From contig JAJDTI010000138.1 in NCBI GenBank assembly GCA_022827245.1, forward strand, positions 1 to 64,000: 64,000 bases of DNA. Direction: 5' to 3'. The notes below the pieces were generated by a model. The model ran no database searches and had not been told where the DNA came from. It worked only from the letters and a program-made list of their open reading frames with translations. The position numbers were made by a program, and so were the translations under genes. Origin of the DNA: Pseudomonadales bacterium. Its GTDB lineage: Bacteria; Pseudomonadota; Gammaproteobacteria; Pseudomonadales; Azotimanducaceae. Numbering within the stretch: position 1 is the stretch's first letter; each line of letters opens with the position of its first letter. Positions 27,701-37,523 of this stretch are shown piece after piece.

Positions 27701-28807
27701 GTGGCAACGACCTATGTCCGCAGCATCGGGCTCAAGGCCGTGCGTCCGCGGGTCTACCTCGAGCATTTCGATCCGCTGCTGCTGCTGGCGCTGCTGGGGG
27801 TCATCGTGTTCGGCATGACGGTCCTCTACCGGGACCAGGACGTGCTGTTCGCGCAGACGGTGCGCATCGCCGTGGGGGTCCTCGCGATGGTGCTCGCGGC
27901 GCAGGTGGACCCGCGCGTGTACCTGCGTTGGACGCTGCCGGTCTATTTCGGCGGGCTCGCGCTGCTCGTCGTGACGCCGTTCGTCGGCGTCACCGTGAAC
28001 GGGTCCACGCGCTGGCTGGAGGCGCCGGGAGGGCTGCGCTTCCAGCCGTCGGAACTGATGAAGATCGCCATCCCGATGATGCTGGGGTGGTACTTCCATC
28101 GCCATCGCATGCCGCCCCGTTTCGGGGACGTAGCCGTGGGCCTGCTCATCGTCGCGGTGCCGGCGTTGCTGATCATCCGGCAGCCGGACCTCGGTACGGC
28201 GGTGCTCCTGAGCGCCGGCGGACTCGGCGTCATCGTCCTCTCGGGCATCCGCTGGCGGTGGATCTTCGCGGCGCTCGGGCTCGCCGCGGCCGCAGCGCCG
28301 GGCCTCTGGATGATGATGCGCGAGTACCAGCGCGACCGGGTACGCACCCTGTTCGACCCGGAGCAGGATCCGATGGGCGCCGGCTGGAACATCATCCAGT
28401 CGAAGACCGCCGTGGGTTCGGGCGGCGTGTTCGGGAAGGGGCTCGATCAGGGCACCCAGAGCCGGCTCGACTTCCTGCCGGAGAGCCACACCGACTTCAT
28501 CGTCGCCGTCATCGGCGAGGAGCTTGGGCTCGTGGGCGTGACGCTGCTGCTGGTGCTCTACCTGGCCGTGCTCGCGCGCGGGCTCTACATCGCGACGCAG
28601 GCGTCGACGACCTTCGCGCGGCTCATGGTGGGCGGCGTCATGCTCACGTTCTTCGTTTACGTCTTTGTTAACATCGCCATGGTCTGCGGCCTGTTCCCGG
28701 TGGTCGGGGTGCCGCTTCCCCTGGTGAGCTTCGGAGGGACATCGGCCATCTCCCTGCTGGTCGGCTTCGGCATCGTCATGTCCGTCCACACCCACCGCAA
28801 CTGGTAG
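27701..28807 (+). CDS. rodA: Peptidoglycan glycosyltransferase RodA (SEDS family)
   Basis: A 368-residue SEDS membrane protein with about ten helices. WLEAPGGLRFQPSELMKIAIP, IRQPDLGTAVLL, FLPESHTDFIVAVIGEELG and PLVSFGGTSAISLL are characteristic; the Asp of the fourth extracellular region lies in the FLPESHTDF part. It polymerises lipid II into glycan strands during elongation, paired with PBP2. The start is GTG 27701. Genes on both sides follow the standard rod operon order. Confidence 0.96.
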   Translation: MATTYVRSIGLKAVRPRVYLEHFDPLLLLALLGVIVFGMTVLYRDQDVLFAQTVRIAVGVLAMVLAAQVDPRVYLRWTLPVYFGGLALLVVTPFVGVTVNGSTRWLEAPGGLRFQPSELMKIAIPMMLGWYFHRHRMPPRFGDVAVGLLIVAVPALLIIRQPDLGTAVLLSAGGLGVIVLSGIRWRWIFAALGLAAAAAPGLWMMMREYQRDRVRTLFDPEQDPMGAGWNIIQSKTAVGSGGVFGKGLDQGTQSRLDFLPESHTDFIVAVIGEELGLVGVTLLLVLYLAVLARGLYIATQASTTFARLMVGGVMLTFFVYVFVNIAMVCGLFPVVGVPLPLVSFGGTSAISLLVGFGIVMSVHTHRNW

Positions 28808-28823
28808 TGAGGGACCACGCCTG

Positions 28824-29948
28824 GTGAACGCGCTCGCATCGGACGGACGCCGCCGCTGGCGCGGGAGGGCCGCGTGGAGGCGCGGCAGGGCCGCGTGGAT
28901 CAGCGCCGCGGTCCTGGTCGCCGTGTACGCGGGATCAAGCCTCGCCGATTACGGCAAGCGGACGGACGTGCTGGGGTACGTCGACGAACTGGTGGCCCAG
29001 CACGGTTTCGACCGTGCGGCGCTGCTTTCGTGGTTCGAGGCCGCGGAGCGCCAGGAGCGCATACTCGAGGCGATCGCCCGGCCCGCGGAACGGGTCAAGT
29101 CCTGGGGCGAGTACCGGGCGATATTCCTGACGAGCCGCCGCATCGAACAGGGCGTGGAGTTCTGGCGACAGCACGAGTCCACCCTGGCGCGCGCCACCGA
29201 CGAGTACCGGGTCGCCCCGGAGGTCGTGGTGGCCATCCTCGGCGTCGAGACGAGCTATGGTCGCATCACGGGCAGCTTTCGGGTGCTCGACGCGCTGGTG
29301 ACACTCGGGTTCGACTACCCGCCGCGAGCGCCCTTCTTCCGCAGCGAACTGACCCAGTTCTTCCTCCTCACCCGCGAGGAAGACCGCAGCCCGCTCGATT
29401 TCTCCGGCTCGTACGCCGGGGCGATGGGCTACGGGCAGTTCATTCCGTCGAGCTATCGGGCCTACGCGGTGGATTTCGACGGCGATGGCCGGAGGGACAT
29501 CTGGAAGAGCGTGGACGACGCGGTGGGGAGCGTCGCCAACTACTTCCGGCGTCACGGCTGGCGCGGCGACGGGCCCGTAGCGGTGCCCGTGGCGGTCGAG
29601 GGCGACGGCGCGGACATCGCCGCGAACGAAGGGCTCGCGCCGAACTACGACGTGGGGGAACTGCGGCGGTTGGGCGTCCAGGTCGACGCGCTGGCGGACG
29701 ATGCGCTGACGGACGATACGAAAGCCGCGTTGTTCCGCATGGAGGGCAGCGACGGCACGGAGTACTGGCTGGGGCTGCACGACTTCTACGTCATCACCCG
29801 CTACAACCGCAGCGCGATGTACGCCCTGGCGGTGTTGCAGCTCTCGCAGGAACTGCGCCGGAGGATGGGACCGGAGGCCTCTGCGCCCGCCGCGGTACGC
29901 GGACCGGCGGACGTCCCGGGCGCGTCCGCATGGGCCGCCGGCCGTTGA
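28824..29948 (+). CDS. mltB: Lytic murein transglycosylase B
   Basis: A 374-residue MltB-family enzyme that cleaves glycan strands with formation of 1,6-anhydro-MurNAc. The catalytic Glu is E142 in GVETSYGRITGSFRVLDAL. GAMGYGQFIPSSYRAYAVDF and DDAVGSVANYFRRHGW are further family blocks. The Arg-rich N-terminus before a hydrophobic stretch (24-40) looks like a signal or membrane anchor, without the lipobox seen in E. coli MltB. The GTG at 28824 is the given start. The TGA shares one base with the ATG of rlpA. Confidence 0.93.
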   Translation: MNALASDGRRRWRGRAAWRRGRAAWISAAVLVAVYAGSSLADYGKRTDVLGYVDELVAQHGFDRAALLSWFEAAERQERILEAIARPAERVKSWGEYRAIFLTSRRIEQGVEFWRQHESTLARATDEYRVAPEVVVAILGVETSYGRITGSFRVLDALVTLGFDYPPRAPFFRSELTQFFLLTREEDRSPLDFSGSYAGAMGYGQFIPSSYRAYAVDFDGDGRRDIWKSVDDAVGSVANYFRRHGWRGDGPVAVPVAVEGDGADIAANEGLAPNYDVGELRRLGVQVDALADDALTDDTKAALFRMEGSDGTEYWLGLHDFYVITRYNRSAMYALAVLQLSQELRRRMGPEASAPAAVRGPADVPGASAWAAGR

Positions 29949-30778
29949 TGCTCCGGACGCGCCACCCGGCGCGCCTCGGCCGCTACGGCCTCTCCGTGGC
30001 GTTGCCGGTGGTCCTCGCGATGGCGGGCTGCGCGACGTTCGAGCGGGACGACCGCGCGCCGTCCCGGCCGCGCGCGGGGCTCGAAACGCTGCCGGATCCG
30101 GTGGTGCGCGACGAGCCGCTCAGCCGATGGGGGAACGACGACTACGTCGAGGGCGGACGCACGTACCGGATCCTCCCGACGGCCGCGGGCTACGACCATG
30201 TCGGCGTGGCGTCCTGGTACGGCCTGAAGTTCCACGGCCGCCGGACTTCCAGCGGCGAGACGTACGACATGTATCGGCTGAGCGCCGCGCACCCGACACT
30301 GCCCATCCCGGGGTACGCTCGGGTCCGGAACCTGGAAAACGGCCGGGAGACCGTGGTCCGGGTCAACGACCGCGGGCCGTTTCATGGAGCGCGTTTCCTG
30401 GACGTCTCCTATGCCGCGGCCGTCAAGCTCGGGTTCGCCGAGCAGGGGACGGCGCGGGTGCGGGTGACGGCGCTGGCGGAGCCGAAAAAGTTGGCGGGGC
30501 CGGCGACGCCCGTCCCGCACGGTGGGCGGTACTTCCTGCAGGCGGGGGCGTTCCTGGACCGCCGCTGGGCCGATGCCCGCGTCACGGCCCTCCGGAACGT
30601 GCTGGACGAGGAGCGTGACGCCGTGGTGCGCGTGCTCCAAGATCCCGCGGACCGGCTGTATCGGGTGCGTGTCGGGCCCCTGCCCACGCGCGAAGCCGCG
30701 ACCCGGCTCCTGGCGCTGCTTGCCGACGGTTCGCCGGCGGGTTCCCCGCCCCTTTTGGTCAAGGAACAGGAGGAGTAG
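29948..30778 (+). CDS. rlpA: Septal-ring lytic transglycosylase RlpA family lipoprotein
   Basis: A 276-residue lipoprotein. The signal ends LAMAGC, a lipobox near residue 26. The double-psi beta-barrel shows GVASWYGLKFHGRRTSSGE and VVRVNDRGPFHGARFLDVS. A SPOR domain that binds denuded glycan follows at about 195-270 (GGRYFLQAGAFLDRRWADA). RlpA cleaves or organises peptidoglycan at septa in some proteobacteria. ATG 29948 overlaps the mltB stop; ATG 29930 is possible. AGGAGGAG at its end serves as ribosome site for dacA. Confidence 0.93.
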   Translation: MLRTRHPARLGRYGLSVALPVVLAMAGCATFERDDRAPSRPRAGLETLPDPVVRDEPLSRWGNDDYVEGGRTYRILPTAAGYDHVGVASWYGLKFHGRRTSSGETYDMYRLSAAHPTLPIPGYARVRNLENGRETVVRVNDRGPFHGARFLDVSYAAAVKLGFAEQGTARVRVTALAEPKKLAGPATPVPHGGRYFLQAGAFLDRRWADARVTALRNVLDEERDAVVRVLQDPADRLYRVRVGPLPTREAATRLLALLADGSPAGSPPLLVKEQEE

Positions 30779-30786
30779 GCAATCGC

Positions 30787-32007
30787 ATGAGTCCCGGAAG
30801 CGCGCCATCGCCGGCCCGTCGGATCGTTCCCGCGGATTCGTGCCGCGGCCTGGCTTGTCGCCGCGCGTTCGCAGCCGCCGTGATCGCTGGCGCGGTCGCA
30901 TGCGCCGTTCCGGCGGCGGGACAGGGCATCGTCCCCGACCCCCCGCAGGTCGCGGCGCGAGGCTACGTGCTGCTCGACGCCGACACCCTCGACGTGCTGG
31001 CCGAAACCAACGCCGACGAACGTCTGCCGCCGGCCAGCCTGACCAAGATCATGACGAGCTACGTGGCCGCGTCGGAACTCGAGGAGGGTCGCATCGACCT
31101 GTCGGACAGCGTGCCCATCAGCGTGAACGCGTGGCGGACGCCGGGTTCGCGGACGTTCGTTCGCGAGGGTACGGAGGTGGTGCTCGCGGACCTGTTGCGC
31201 GGCATCATCATTCAGTCCGGGAACGACGCCAGCGTAGCGGTGGCGGAGTACATCGCGGGCGCGGAGGACGCGTTCGCGGACATGATGAACTCCCACGGCG
31301 AGTCCATCGGGCTGACCAACACGCACTTCACCAACGCGACGGGATTGCCGTCGCAGGAGCAGTACTCGACGGCGAAGGACATGGCGCTGATCGCGCGGGC
31401 CCTCATCCAGCGCTACCCGGAACACTACGCGATCTATTCCGAGCGCTCGTTCAAGTACAACGACATCGAGCAGCCGAACCGGAACCGCCTGCTGTGGCGG
31501 GACCGGACCGTCGACGGGGTCAAGACCGGGCATACCGACGCCGCCGGCTATTGCCTCGTGGCCTCGGCGGAGCGCGACGGGATGCGACTGATCTCGGTCG
31601 TGATGGGCGCGGAGAGCGACGGTATCCGCATGCGCGAGAGCCAGAAGCTCCTGGCCTACGGCTTCCGCTACTTCGAGACCCGCGAACTGTACGACCCGGA
31701 TACGCCCCTCAAGGTCTCGGACGTCTGGTACGGCGAGTCCGACACGGTGGCGATGGGCGTCCCGGAGCCCATCGTCGTGACGATTCCGCGGGGCCGCTAC
31801 GACGATCTCGAGGCGACGCTGGACCTTCCGCGCGCGATCGAGGCCCCGGTCACGGTCGGCCAGGAACTCGGAGAGCTGCGCGTCAGCCTCGACGACCAAC
31901 TGGTGGTCAGGGCGCCGCTGGTGGCCCGGGAAGCCGTGGCCGAAGCGGGTTTCTTCTCGCGCTTCTTCGAGGGCATCGCCATCTTCTTCCGGGAGCTCGT
32001 GACATGA
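30787..32007 (+). CDS. dacA: D-alanyl-D-alanine carboxypeptidase (PBP5/6 type)
   Basis: A 406-residue S11 peptidase that trims the terminal D-Ala from peptidoglycan pentapeptides. The N-terminal signal ends near residue 45 (VPAAGQ). The active site is S84-L-T-K87, S144-G-N146 and K246-T-G248. A C-terminal beta domain and an amphipathic tail ([16 protein letters not shown]) for membrane anchoring complete the PBP5 layout. A strong AGGAGGAG precedes the ATG. It follows rlpA as in other gammaproteobacteria. Confidence 0.96.
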   Translation: MSPGSAPSPARRIVPADSCRGLACRRAFAAAVIAGAVACAVPAAGQGIVPDPPQVAARGYVLLDADTLDVLAETNADERLPPASLTKIMTSYVAASELEEGRIDLSDSVPISVNAWRTPGSRTFVREGTEVVLADLLRGIIIQSGNDASVAVAEYIAGAEDAFADMMNSHGESIGLTNTHFTNATGLPSQEQYSTAKDMALIARALIQRYPEHYAIYSERSFKYNDIEQPNRNRLLWRDRTVDGVKTGHTDAAGYCLVASAERDGMRLISVVMGAESDGIRMRESQKLLAYGFRYFETRELYDPDTPLKVSDVWYGESDTVAMGVPEPIVVTIPRGRYDDLEATLDLPRAIEAPVTVGQELGELRVSLDDQLVVRAPLVAREAVAEAGFFSRFFEGIAIFFRELVT

Positions 32008-32017
32008 CGCGGGCGGG

Positions 32018-32713
32018 GTGCCGGTGCGGGTAAGCCCCGACGCGCCGGCCAGGGAACTCGTGCTCCGGGACCTCGGCCGAACCGACTACGTCACCACGTA
32101 CGCGGCCATGCGTACGTTCACGGATGCCCGGGACGGCCGGACCGGCGACGAACTGTGGCTGACCGAACACGAACCGGTCTTCACCCAGGGGCAGGCCGGC
32201 AGGGACGAGCACGTCCTGGCGCCCGGGACGATCCCCGTGATCCGGACCGACCGGGGTGGCCAGGTCACGTACCACGGCCCGGGCCAGGTCGTCGCCTACC
32301 TCCTGTTCGACGTGCGCCGACTGGGCCTCGGCGTCCGCGAGCTGGTGGCGGGGATCGAGGACGCGATGGTCGCGACGCTCGCGGCGTTCGGCATCGAGGC
32401 CGAGGCCCGTGCGGACGCCCGGGGCGTCTACGTGGGCGGCGCCAAGATCGGCGCCCTGGGGCTGCGGATTCGGCGTGGCCGGTCATACCATGGCCTCGCG
32501 CTCAACGTGGCGATGGACCTCGAGCCGTTCGCGCGCATCGATCCGTGCGGCCTGCGCGGAATTGCCGTCACGCAGGTCGCCGACCGGGGCGGCCCGGCCG
32601 ACATCGACGTGGTCGGAGCGCGGCTGGTGGGCGAGACGGCGCGGGCGTTCGGGTTCGACGCCGTCAGTCGGGGGTCCCGCACGTCGGACACCGCGGGTTC
32701 CTCGGCAGCCTGA
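32018..32713 (+). CDS. lipB: Octanoyl-[acyl-carrier-protein]:protein N-octanoyltransferase
   Basis: A 231-residue LipB that moves octanoyl groups from ACP to lipoyl domains. The catalytic pair is C177 (IDPCGLRG) and K143 (GGAKIGALG); [18 protein letters not shown] is the other signature. The usual ybeD gene between dacA and lipB, and lipA after it, are missing. The last 50 bases overlap the 3' end of moeB on the opposite strand. GTG 32018 and GTG 32024 are both possible starts. Confidence 0.95.
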   Translation: MPVRVSPDAPARELVLRDLGRTDYVTTYAAMRTFTDARDGRTGDELWLTEHEPVFTQGQAGRDEHVLAPGTIPVIRTDRGGQVTYHGPGQVVAYLLFDVRRLGLGVRELVAGIEDAMVATLAAFGIEAEARADARGVYVGGAKIGALGLRIRRGRSYHGLALNVAMDLEPFARIDPCGLRGIAVTQVADRGGPADIDVVGARLVGETARAFGFDAVSRGSRTSDTAGSSAA

Positions 32714-33413
32714 ACTTGCGCCATTCCATCCGCTTGGCGTCCAGGTACAGCACGTGGCCGACGAGCGGCTCGCCGACGCCGGCGATCAGCTTGACCGCTT
32801 CCATGGCCTGGACCGTCCCCACGATGCCGACCAGGGGGGCGATGACGCCGTTCTCGGCGCAGTTCAGGGCCTCGTCGCCGACGTCGTCGTAGAGGCAGCG
32901 ATAGCAGGGGGACTCAGGCATGCGGGGGTCGAACACCGCCACCTGTCCTTCCATCCGGATGGCGGCCCCGGAGACGAGGGGCGTCCGCGTCGCCACGCAC
33001 GCCTCGTTGATGGCCATGCGCGTGGCCATGTTGTCCGTGGCATCGAGTACGAGATCGGCGTCCTCCACCGCGGCTGTGAGCAGTTCGCCCTCGAGCCGAC
33101 GCTCGACCGGGCACACCGCCACGTTCGAGTTCAGAGCCGCGACGCGCTCCGCGGCCGACAGCACCTTGGACCGGCCGACGGTGGCCTCGCCGTGGGCGAT
33201 CTGACGCTGCAGGTTGGAGAGGTCGACGACGTCGTGGTCGGCGAGGGTGAGCCGTCCGACGCCGCTGGCCGCGAGGTACATCGCCGCCGGCGATCCGAGA
33301 CCGCCGATCCCCACGATCAGCACGTGCGAGGCGAGCAGGCGCTCCTGTCCGGCCACGTCGAACTCCGGCAGCATGATCTGGCGGCTGTACCGCAGGAGGT
33401 CGGTATCTCTCAT
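32664..33413 (-). CDS. moeB: Molybdopterin-synthase adenylyltransferase MoeB/ThiF family
   Basis: A 249-residue E1-like enzyme that adenylates the C-terminus of MoaD or Thi[15 protein letters not shown] is the nucleotide-binding loop, [14 protein letters not shown] follows, and two C-x2-C pairs bind zinc (CYRC and the C-terminal CPTC). The Tyr/Asp set [13 protein letters not shown] is typical. hemA-prfA-prmC-moeB is a common gammaproteobacterial series. No moa genes are in the window, so thiamine versus molybdopterin use is undecided. ATG 33413 starts [12 protein letters not shown]; the 3' end overlaps lipB tail to tail by 50 bases. Confidence 0.9.
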   Translation of the reverse strand: MRDTDLLRYSRQIMLPEFDVAGQERLLASHVLIVGIGGLGSPAAMYLAASGVGRLTLADHDVVDLSNLQRQIAHGEATVGRSKVLSAAERVAALNSNVAVCPVERRLEGELLTAAVEDADLVLDATDNMATRMAINEACVATRTPLVSGAAIRMEGQVAVFDPRMPESPCYRCLYDDVGDEALNCAENGVIAPLVGIVGTVQAMEAVKLIAGVGEPLVGHVLYLDAKRMEWRKFRLPRNPRCPTCGTPD

Positions 33414-33420
33414 GGAGGGC

Positions 33421-34275
33421 TCACCGCGTGCGCCCGCAGGTGACCCGGGGAATGCCAGCCAGGTCCGGCGTCGTCTCGATGTCCCGGAAGCCATGCGCGA
33501 CGAAGAGGTCGCGTACCGCGACCTCCTGATCGTGGCCGTGCTCGACGCAAAGCCATCCGCCGCGGGCGAGGTGACTCGGGGCGGCCGCCAAGATGCGGCG
33601 CAGCGCCGCTAGGCCGTCGGCGCCCGCGACCAGGGCGTCGCGCGGTTCGAAACGGAGGCCGTCCTCCGCGAGGTGGGGGTCACCCTCCGCGACGTACGGC
33701 GGATTCGCCACGACGACATCGAACCGCTCGCTCGGATCGAGGGCCGAAAACCAGTCGGACTGCCGGAACGTCGCGTCAAGCCCCAGTCGCGCGGCGTTCT
33801 CCCGCGCCACGTCGATGCAGCCGGAGTCCCGGTCCACTCCGACGACCCGGGCGTTCGGACGCGACGCGGCCACGGCGAGGGCGATGGCCCCGGAACCCGT
33901 CCCGAGGTCGAGGACGGTCGCGATGTCCCCGATACGTGCGAGCGCCGCCTCGACCAGGCACTCGGTCTCGGGACGCGGGACGAGGACGCGCGGGTCCACC
34001 CGTAGCGTCAGGCTCCAGAACTCGCGCCGGCCGACGATGTACGCGAGGGGCTCGCCGCGCTGCCGCCGACGGACGAAGCCCGCGAGGCGTCCCGCGTCGT
34101 CGGCCCGCATCGCGCGCTCGGGAAAGGCGTACAGCGTGTCCCGCGAAGCGCCGATCGCATGCGCGGTCAGCACGTCGGCGTCGAGGCGAGGGAGGAGGCC
34201 GCGGGCGGCGTCCAGAGACTCACCGACCGTCCTCGTGCGGGGGGCGGCCGCGGCGGTCGTCGCGGACGGGTTCAC
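33421..34275 (-). CDS. prmC: Release-factor glutamine methyltransferase
   Basis: A 284-residue PrmC/HemK that methylates the glutamine of the GGQ motif in release factors. The SAM site [12 protein letters not shown] begins at residue 123 and the catalytic NPPY is at 191-194. [27 protein letters not shown] is the family block ahead of the SAM fold. The GTG at 34275 overlaps the prfA stop (GTGA), coupling the methyltransferase to its substrate. Confidence 0.95.
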   Translation of the reverse strand: MNPSATTAAAAPRTRTVGESLDAARGLLPRLDADVLTAHAIGASRDTLYAFPERAMRADDAGRLAGFVRRRQRGEPLAYIVGRREFWSLTLRVDPRVLVPRPETECLVEAALARIGDIATVLDLGTGSGAIALAVAASRPNARVVGVDRDSGCIDVARENAARLGLDATFRQSDWFSALDPSERFDVVVANPPYVAEGDPHLAEDGLRFEPRDALVAGADGLAALRRILAAAPSHLARGGWLCVEHGHDQEVAVRDLFVAHGFRDIETTPDLAGIPRVTCGRTR

Positions 34276-35366
34276 GGGCTGTCTTCCCCCAGCGCTGCGA
34301 GCTGGTCGGTCTGGTGTTCCTGCGTGAGCGGGTCCACGAGCACGTCGAGGTCGCCGTCCAGGATCTCGTCGAGCCGGTAGAGCACCAGGTTGATGCGGTG
34401 ATCGGTCACCCTCCGCTCGGAGAAGTTGTAGGTGCGGATGCGTTCGGACCGGTCGCCCGAGCCGACCAGGTTGCGCCGGGTGGCCGCCCGCTCGGCCTGC
34501 CGCTCCGAGCGCGCCTGGTCCAGCAGCTTAGCGTTCAGGTGGGCCAGGGCCCGCGCGCGGTTCTTGTGCTGCGAGCGCTCGTCCTGGCATTCGACGACGA
34601 TGCCGGTCGGCAGGTGCGTCAACCGTACCGCGGAGTCGGTCTTGTTGACGTGCTGCCCGCCGGCGCCGGAGGCGCGGAAGGTGTCGATCCGCAGGTCCTT
34701 CGGGTCGATCTCCACCGACTCGATGTCGGCCTGTTCGGGGAGGACTGCGACGGTGCAGGCAGACGTGTGGATGCGCCCCTGCGACTCCGTCTGCGGGACC
34801 CGCTGTACGCGGTGCGCGCCGGACTCGAACTTGAGGTGGCGGAACACGTCCCTGCCGACGACGCGCGCGATCACTTCCTTGTACCCGCCGTGCTCTCCGG
34901 GGCGCTCGCTCAGGGCCTCCAGCCCCCATCCCCGCTGCTCGGCGTAGCGCCCGTACATCCGGAACAGGTCGCCCGCGAACAGGGCGGCCTCGTCGCCCCC
35001 CGTGCCGGCACGGATCTCGAGGAACACGTTGTTCCCGTCGTCCGAGTCCTTGGGAATCAGGAAACGGGTCAGTTCCGCCTCCGCCTGCTGCAGGACCGGG
35101 CGCAGCTCCTCCGCGTCCGTACGCGCCATGGCGCGCAGTTCGTGGTCCTCGTCGTCGAGCAGTTCTTCGGCGGCCGCGAGGTCGGCCGTCTTGCGCTTCA
35201 GGTCCGTGAAGGCGTTCATCACGGGCACGAGTTCCGAGAACTCCCGCATGAGGCCCGCGTAACGTGCCCGGTCGGCCACCACCTCCGGGTCCGAGAGGAG
35301 CATCGAGAGTTCCTCGTGGCGCTGGGCCAGGTCGTCGAGCTTGCCGAGCACCGAGGCGGGCAGCAC
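34272..35366 (-). CDS. prfA: Peptide chain release factor 1
   Basis: A 364-residue class I release factor for UAA and UAG. The peptidyl-transferase motif GGQ is in [16 protein letters not shown] near residue 233, and the helical hairpin before [19 protein letters not shown] is normal. [18 protein letters not shown] is typical. RF1 reads UAG, which bears on the TAG-interrupted flavoprotein gene at 11927-13132. The GTG at 35366 starts [11 protein letters not shown]. hemA ends 3 bases upstream. Confidence 0.96.
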   Translation of the reverse strand: MLPASVLGKLDDLAQRHEELSMLLSDPEVVADRARYAGLMREFSELVPVMNAFTDLKRKTADLAAAEELLDDEDHELRAMARTDAEELRPVLQQAEAELTRFLIPKDSDDGNNVFLEIRAGTGGDEAALFAGDLFRMYGRYAEQRGWGLEALSERPGEHGGYKEVIARVVGRDVFRHLKFESGAHRVQRVPQTESQGRIHTSACTVAVLPEQADIESVEIDPKDLRIDTFRASGAGGQHVNKTDSAVRLTHLPTGIVVECQDERSQHKNRARALAHLNAKLLDQARSERQAERAATRRNLVGSGDRSERIRTYNFSERRVTDHRINLVLYRLDEILDGDLDVLVDPLTQEHQTDQLAALGEDSP

Positions 35367-35369
35367 GGG

Positions 35370-36617
35370 TTACTCCAGTCCGTAGAGCGTCCGCAGCGAT
35401 TCGAGGAAGTCCGCGCGCTGGTCGACGCCGGCGTCACGGATGGCGACGGTGGGGGCGTGGATGAGCTTGTTGGTCAACTCGTGGGCCAGTCGCTCCATCA
35501 CGTCCGCGGAGTCCTGACCGTTGTCGAGCCGCTGCCGGGCGCGGTCGAGCACTTCCTGGCGAACCCCGTCCGCATGCTGCCGAAACCGCTGCACGAGATG
35601 GCGGTTGTCCCGCAGCACGCGGGCCCGCTCGTAGTGGGCGACGCCCTTGTCGATCAGGCCTTCGGCCTGTACGGCGGCGTCTCTCCGGGCGGCGGCGTTC
35701 TCCTCGACGATCAGCGCAAGGTCGTCGACGGAGTGCAGGAAGACCCCCTCGATGAGGCCTGCCTGCGGCTCGATGTCGCGAGGCACCGCGATGTCCACGA
35801 GGAAGAGCGGCCGCGTGCGCCCGAGCATGGCGCGTTCCACCATCGATGCGCTGACGATGTGTTCGGCGGCATCCGTCGAACTGATCACGAGGTCGTAGTC
35901 CCGGAGCCGCGCCGGGAGTTCCCCGAGTCCCATGGCGTGGCCGCCCATGCTCCGCGCCACTTCCTCCGCGCGTTCCACCGTCCGGTTGGCGATGCCGATC
36001 TCGCGCACGCCGGTGCTCTTCAGGTGACGCGCAACGAGTTCGATGGTCTCCCCGGCGCCGATCAGGAGCGCTCTCGCGGCGCCGAGGTCGATCACCTGCT
36101 GGGCCATCGTGACGGCGACGTAGGCGATGGAGACCGGGTTCTTGCCGATGGCCGTATCGGTGCGCACCCGCTTGGCGGCATACAACGCACCCTGCGACAG
36201 GAGATTCAGTTCGGGCCCGAGCGTGCCGCTCCCCCGGGCGATGTCGTAGGCGGCCTTCACCTGTCCCATGATCTGGGGTTCGCCGAGCACCTGGGAGTCG
36301 AGCCCGGAGGCCACGCGCATCAGGTGGCGCGCGGCGTCCCCATCCCACAGCACGTACGCCGTGTCCTCGAGGTCGCGCCTGCCGATCGCGCGGTGCGCGG
36401 CGACCCAGTCCGCCACCGGGGCCTCGTCGCGGGCTTCCAGGGCACAGTAGATCTCGGTCCGGTTGCAGGTCGACAGGATCGCGGCCTCGGAGACGCCGTC
36501 GAGGTCCTGCCGCAGCCCTGCAACGGCCTCGCCCAGTTCGTCCGGCGGGAATGCGAGACGTTCCCTGATATCTATGGCGGCCGTGCGGAAGCTGACGCCG
36601 TAAGCCAATAGTGGCAT
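35370..36617 (-). CDS. hemA: Glutamyl-tRNA reductase
   Basis: A 415-residue HemA, the first committed enzyme of C5 tetrapyrrole synthesis, reducing Glu-tRNA to glutamate-1-semialdehyde with NADPH. The nucleophile is C51 in LSTCNRTEIY. GLDSQVLGEPQIMGQVKAAY and the Rossmann segment LLIGAGETIELVARHL are intact, with the dimerisation domain at the end. ATG 36617 gives MPLLAYGVSF; ATG 36626 (three codons more, repeating MPL) is equally possible. AT-rich sequence with TATTAT on this strand at 36667-36672 may be its promoter. Confidence 0.96.
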   Translation of the reverse strand: MPLLAYGVSFRTAAIDIRERLAFPPDELGEAVAGLRQDLDGVSEAAILSTCNRTEIYCALEARDEAPVADWVAAHRAIGRRDLEDTAYVLWDGDAARHLMRVASGLDSQVLGEPQIMGQVKAAYDIARGSGTLGPELNLLSQGALYAAKRVRTDTAIGKNPVSIAYVAVTMAQQVIDLGAARALLIGAGETIELVARHLKSTGVREIGIANRTVERAEEVARSMGGHAMGLGELPARLRDYDLVISSTDAAEHIVSASMVERAMLGRTRPLFLVDIAVPRDIEPQAGLIEGVFLHSVDDLALIVEENAAARRDAAVQAEGLIDKGVAHYERARVLRDNRHLVQRFRQHADGVRQEVLDRARQRLDNGQDSADVMERLAHELTNKLIHAPTVAIRDAGVDQRADFLESLRTLYGLE

Positions 36618-36666
36618 GAGTGGCATGCGCTCGAAGGGTTGCTCGCCCGGCGGGCGATGGAGCGCA

Positions 36667-36672
36667 ATAATA
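36667..36672 (-). promoter_or_regulatory. Candidate -10 element for hemA
   Basis: On the minus strand TGATATTATTG contains TATTAT, five of six matches to TATAAT, in a short AT-rich island 50 bases upstream of the hemA start and inside the divergent hemA-lolB gap. No convincing -35 was found. Confidence 0.3.
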
Positions 36673-36684
36673 TCAGAACGTTGT

Positions 36685-37296
36685 GTGACGCCCGACGTGT
36701 TTGCGCCGCTTTCGCCCCGAAACCCCCTATCCGCGGTAGCCCTCGCCGGGACCGCCTCGCTGTTGCTCCTGGGCTGCGTGACGAGCCTGGCCCTCGGCGG
36801 CTGCGTGTCGCGCCCGGCCTTGCAGGAGGGCGGCCTCGAGTTTCGCCTGGCGGGCCGGGTCAGCCTGGTCGCCGACGGGCGCGCGGTCACGGCGAACTAC
36901 GTCTGGCGCCAGTACGCCGACGGGGTCGACATCGCACTCTGGGGGCCGCTTGGCCAGGGCCGCACGCGGGTGCGCGGCGCGGGGGCGGCGCTGACGGTAC
37001 ACACGGCCGATGGTGCGCGCCTCGAGGGTGAGGCCGCGCGGGCCCTGGTACGCCGGGAGTTCGGCCTCGCGGCGCCCGTCGAGTTGCTGTCGAGCTGGAT
37101 CGTGGGGCGGCCCGCGCCCGACTGGCCGGTGGAGTCGCTGACAGAAGACTCCTTTGCGCAACTGGGCTGGCACGTGGCGCTGTCGGGTTTCCGCGAGGTG
37201 GCGGGCCGTCGCGTACCCGGGCGCGTGGTCGCCTCCCGGGAAGGACGCAGGGTCACGGTGCTGTGCCGTGAGTGGCGCTTCGCCGGGCAGAATTGA
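36685..37296 (+). CDS. lolB: Outer-membrane lipoprotein insertion factor LolB
   Basis: A 203-residue lipoprotein. The N-terminal signal offers two lipobox-like sites, LLLLGC and LALGGC; the second leads into the mature domain. [24 protein letters not shown] fits the LolB beta-barrel start. It receives lipoproteins from LolA and inserts them in the outer membrane. Divergent location from hemA is the classic arrangement. GTG 36685 is chosen to give a signal peptide of normal size; GTG 36697 is possible. The gene that usually follows, ispE, is absent. Confidence 0.83.
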   Translation: MTPDVFAPLSPRNPLSAVALAGTASLLLLGCVTSLALGGCVSRPALQEGGLEFRLAGRVSLVADGRAVTANYVWRQYADGVDIALWGPLGQGRTRVRGAGAALTVHTADGARLEGEAARALVRREFGLAAPVELLSSWIVGRPAPDWPVESLTEDSFAQLGWHVALSGFREVAGRRVPGRVVASREGRRVTVLCREWRFAGQN

Positions 37297-37356
37297 CACC
37301 TTTCGACCCCGACGGGACAATACGCGGCCTTCCGGCGGAGCCCGGGCCGGTCGGGC

Positions 37357-37382
37357 GCATTCGAGGACCGCATTCGAGGACC
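37357..37382 (+). repeat. 13-base tandem duplication before tRNA-Gln
   Basis: GCATTCGAGGACC is present twice in direct succession (37357-37369 and 37370-37382), 26 bases before tRNA-Gln, in the place where ispE would lie in related genomes. Confidence 0.8.
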
Positions 37383-37408
37383 GGAAGCACGGACCACTAC
37401 CAGAGCAT

Positions 37409-37483
37409 TGGGGTGTGGCCAAGCGGTAAGGCACTGGGTTTTGATCCCAGCATTCGCAGGTTCGAATCCTGCCACCCCAGCCA
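37409..37483 (+). tRNA. glnT: tRNA-Gln (anticodon TTG)
   Basis: A 75-base tRNA with acceptor TGGGGTG (37409-37415) pairing CACCCCA, anticodon arm CTGGG/CCCAG around TTTTGAT (anticodon TTG), T-arm GCAGGTTCGAATCCTGC and an encoded GCCA end. It sits between lolB and prs as in other gammaproteobacteria. The symbol is tentative. Confidence 0.95.
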
Positions 37484-37512
37484 CCTGCCGCTCCAGCCAC
37501 CCGCCGCTCCAG
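37481..37512 (+). repeat. 16-base tandem duplication at the tRNA-Gln 3' end
   Basis: CCACCTGCCGCTCCAG (37481-37496) and CCACCCGCCGCTCCAG (37497-37512) differ at one base. The first copy begins with the last bases of the tRNA (CCA), so the duplication starts at the tRNA 3' end. Confidence 0.75.
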
Positions 37513-37523
37513 CAAATGACCAA

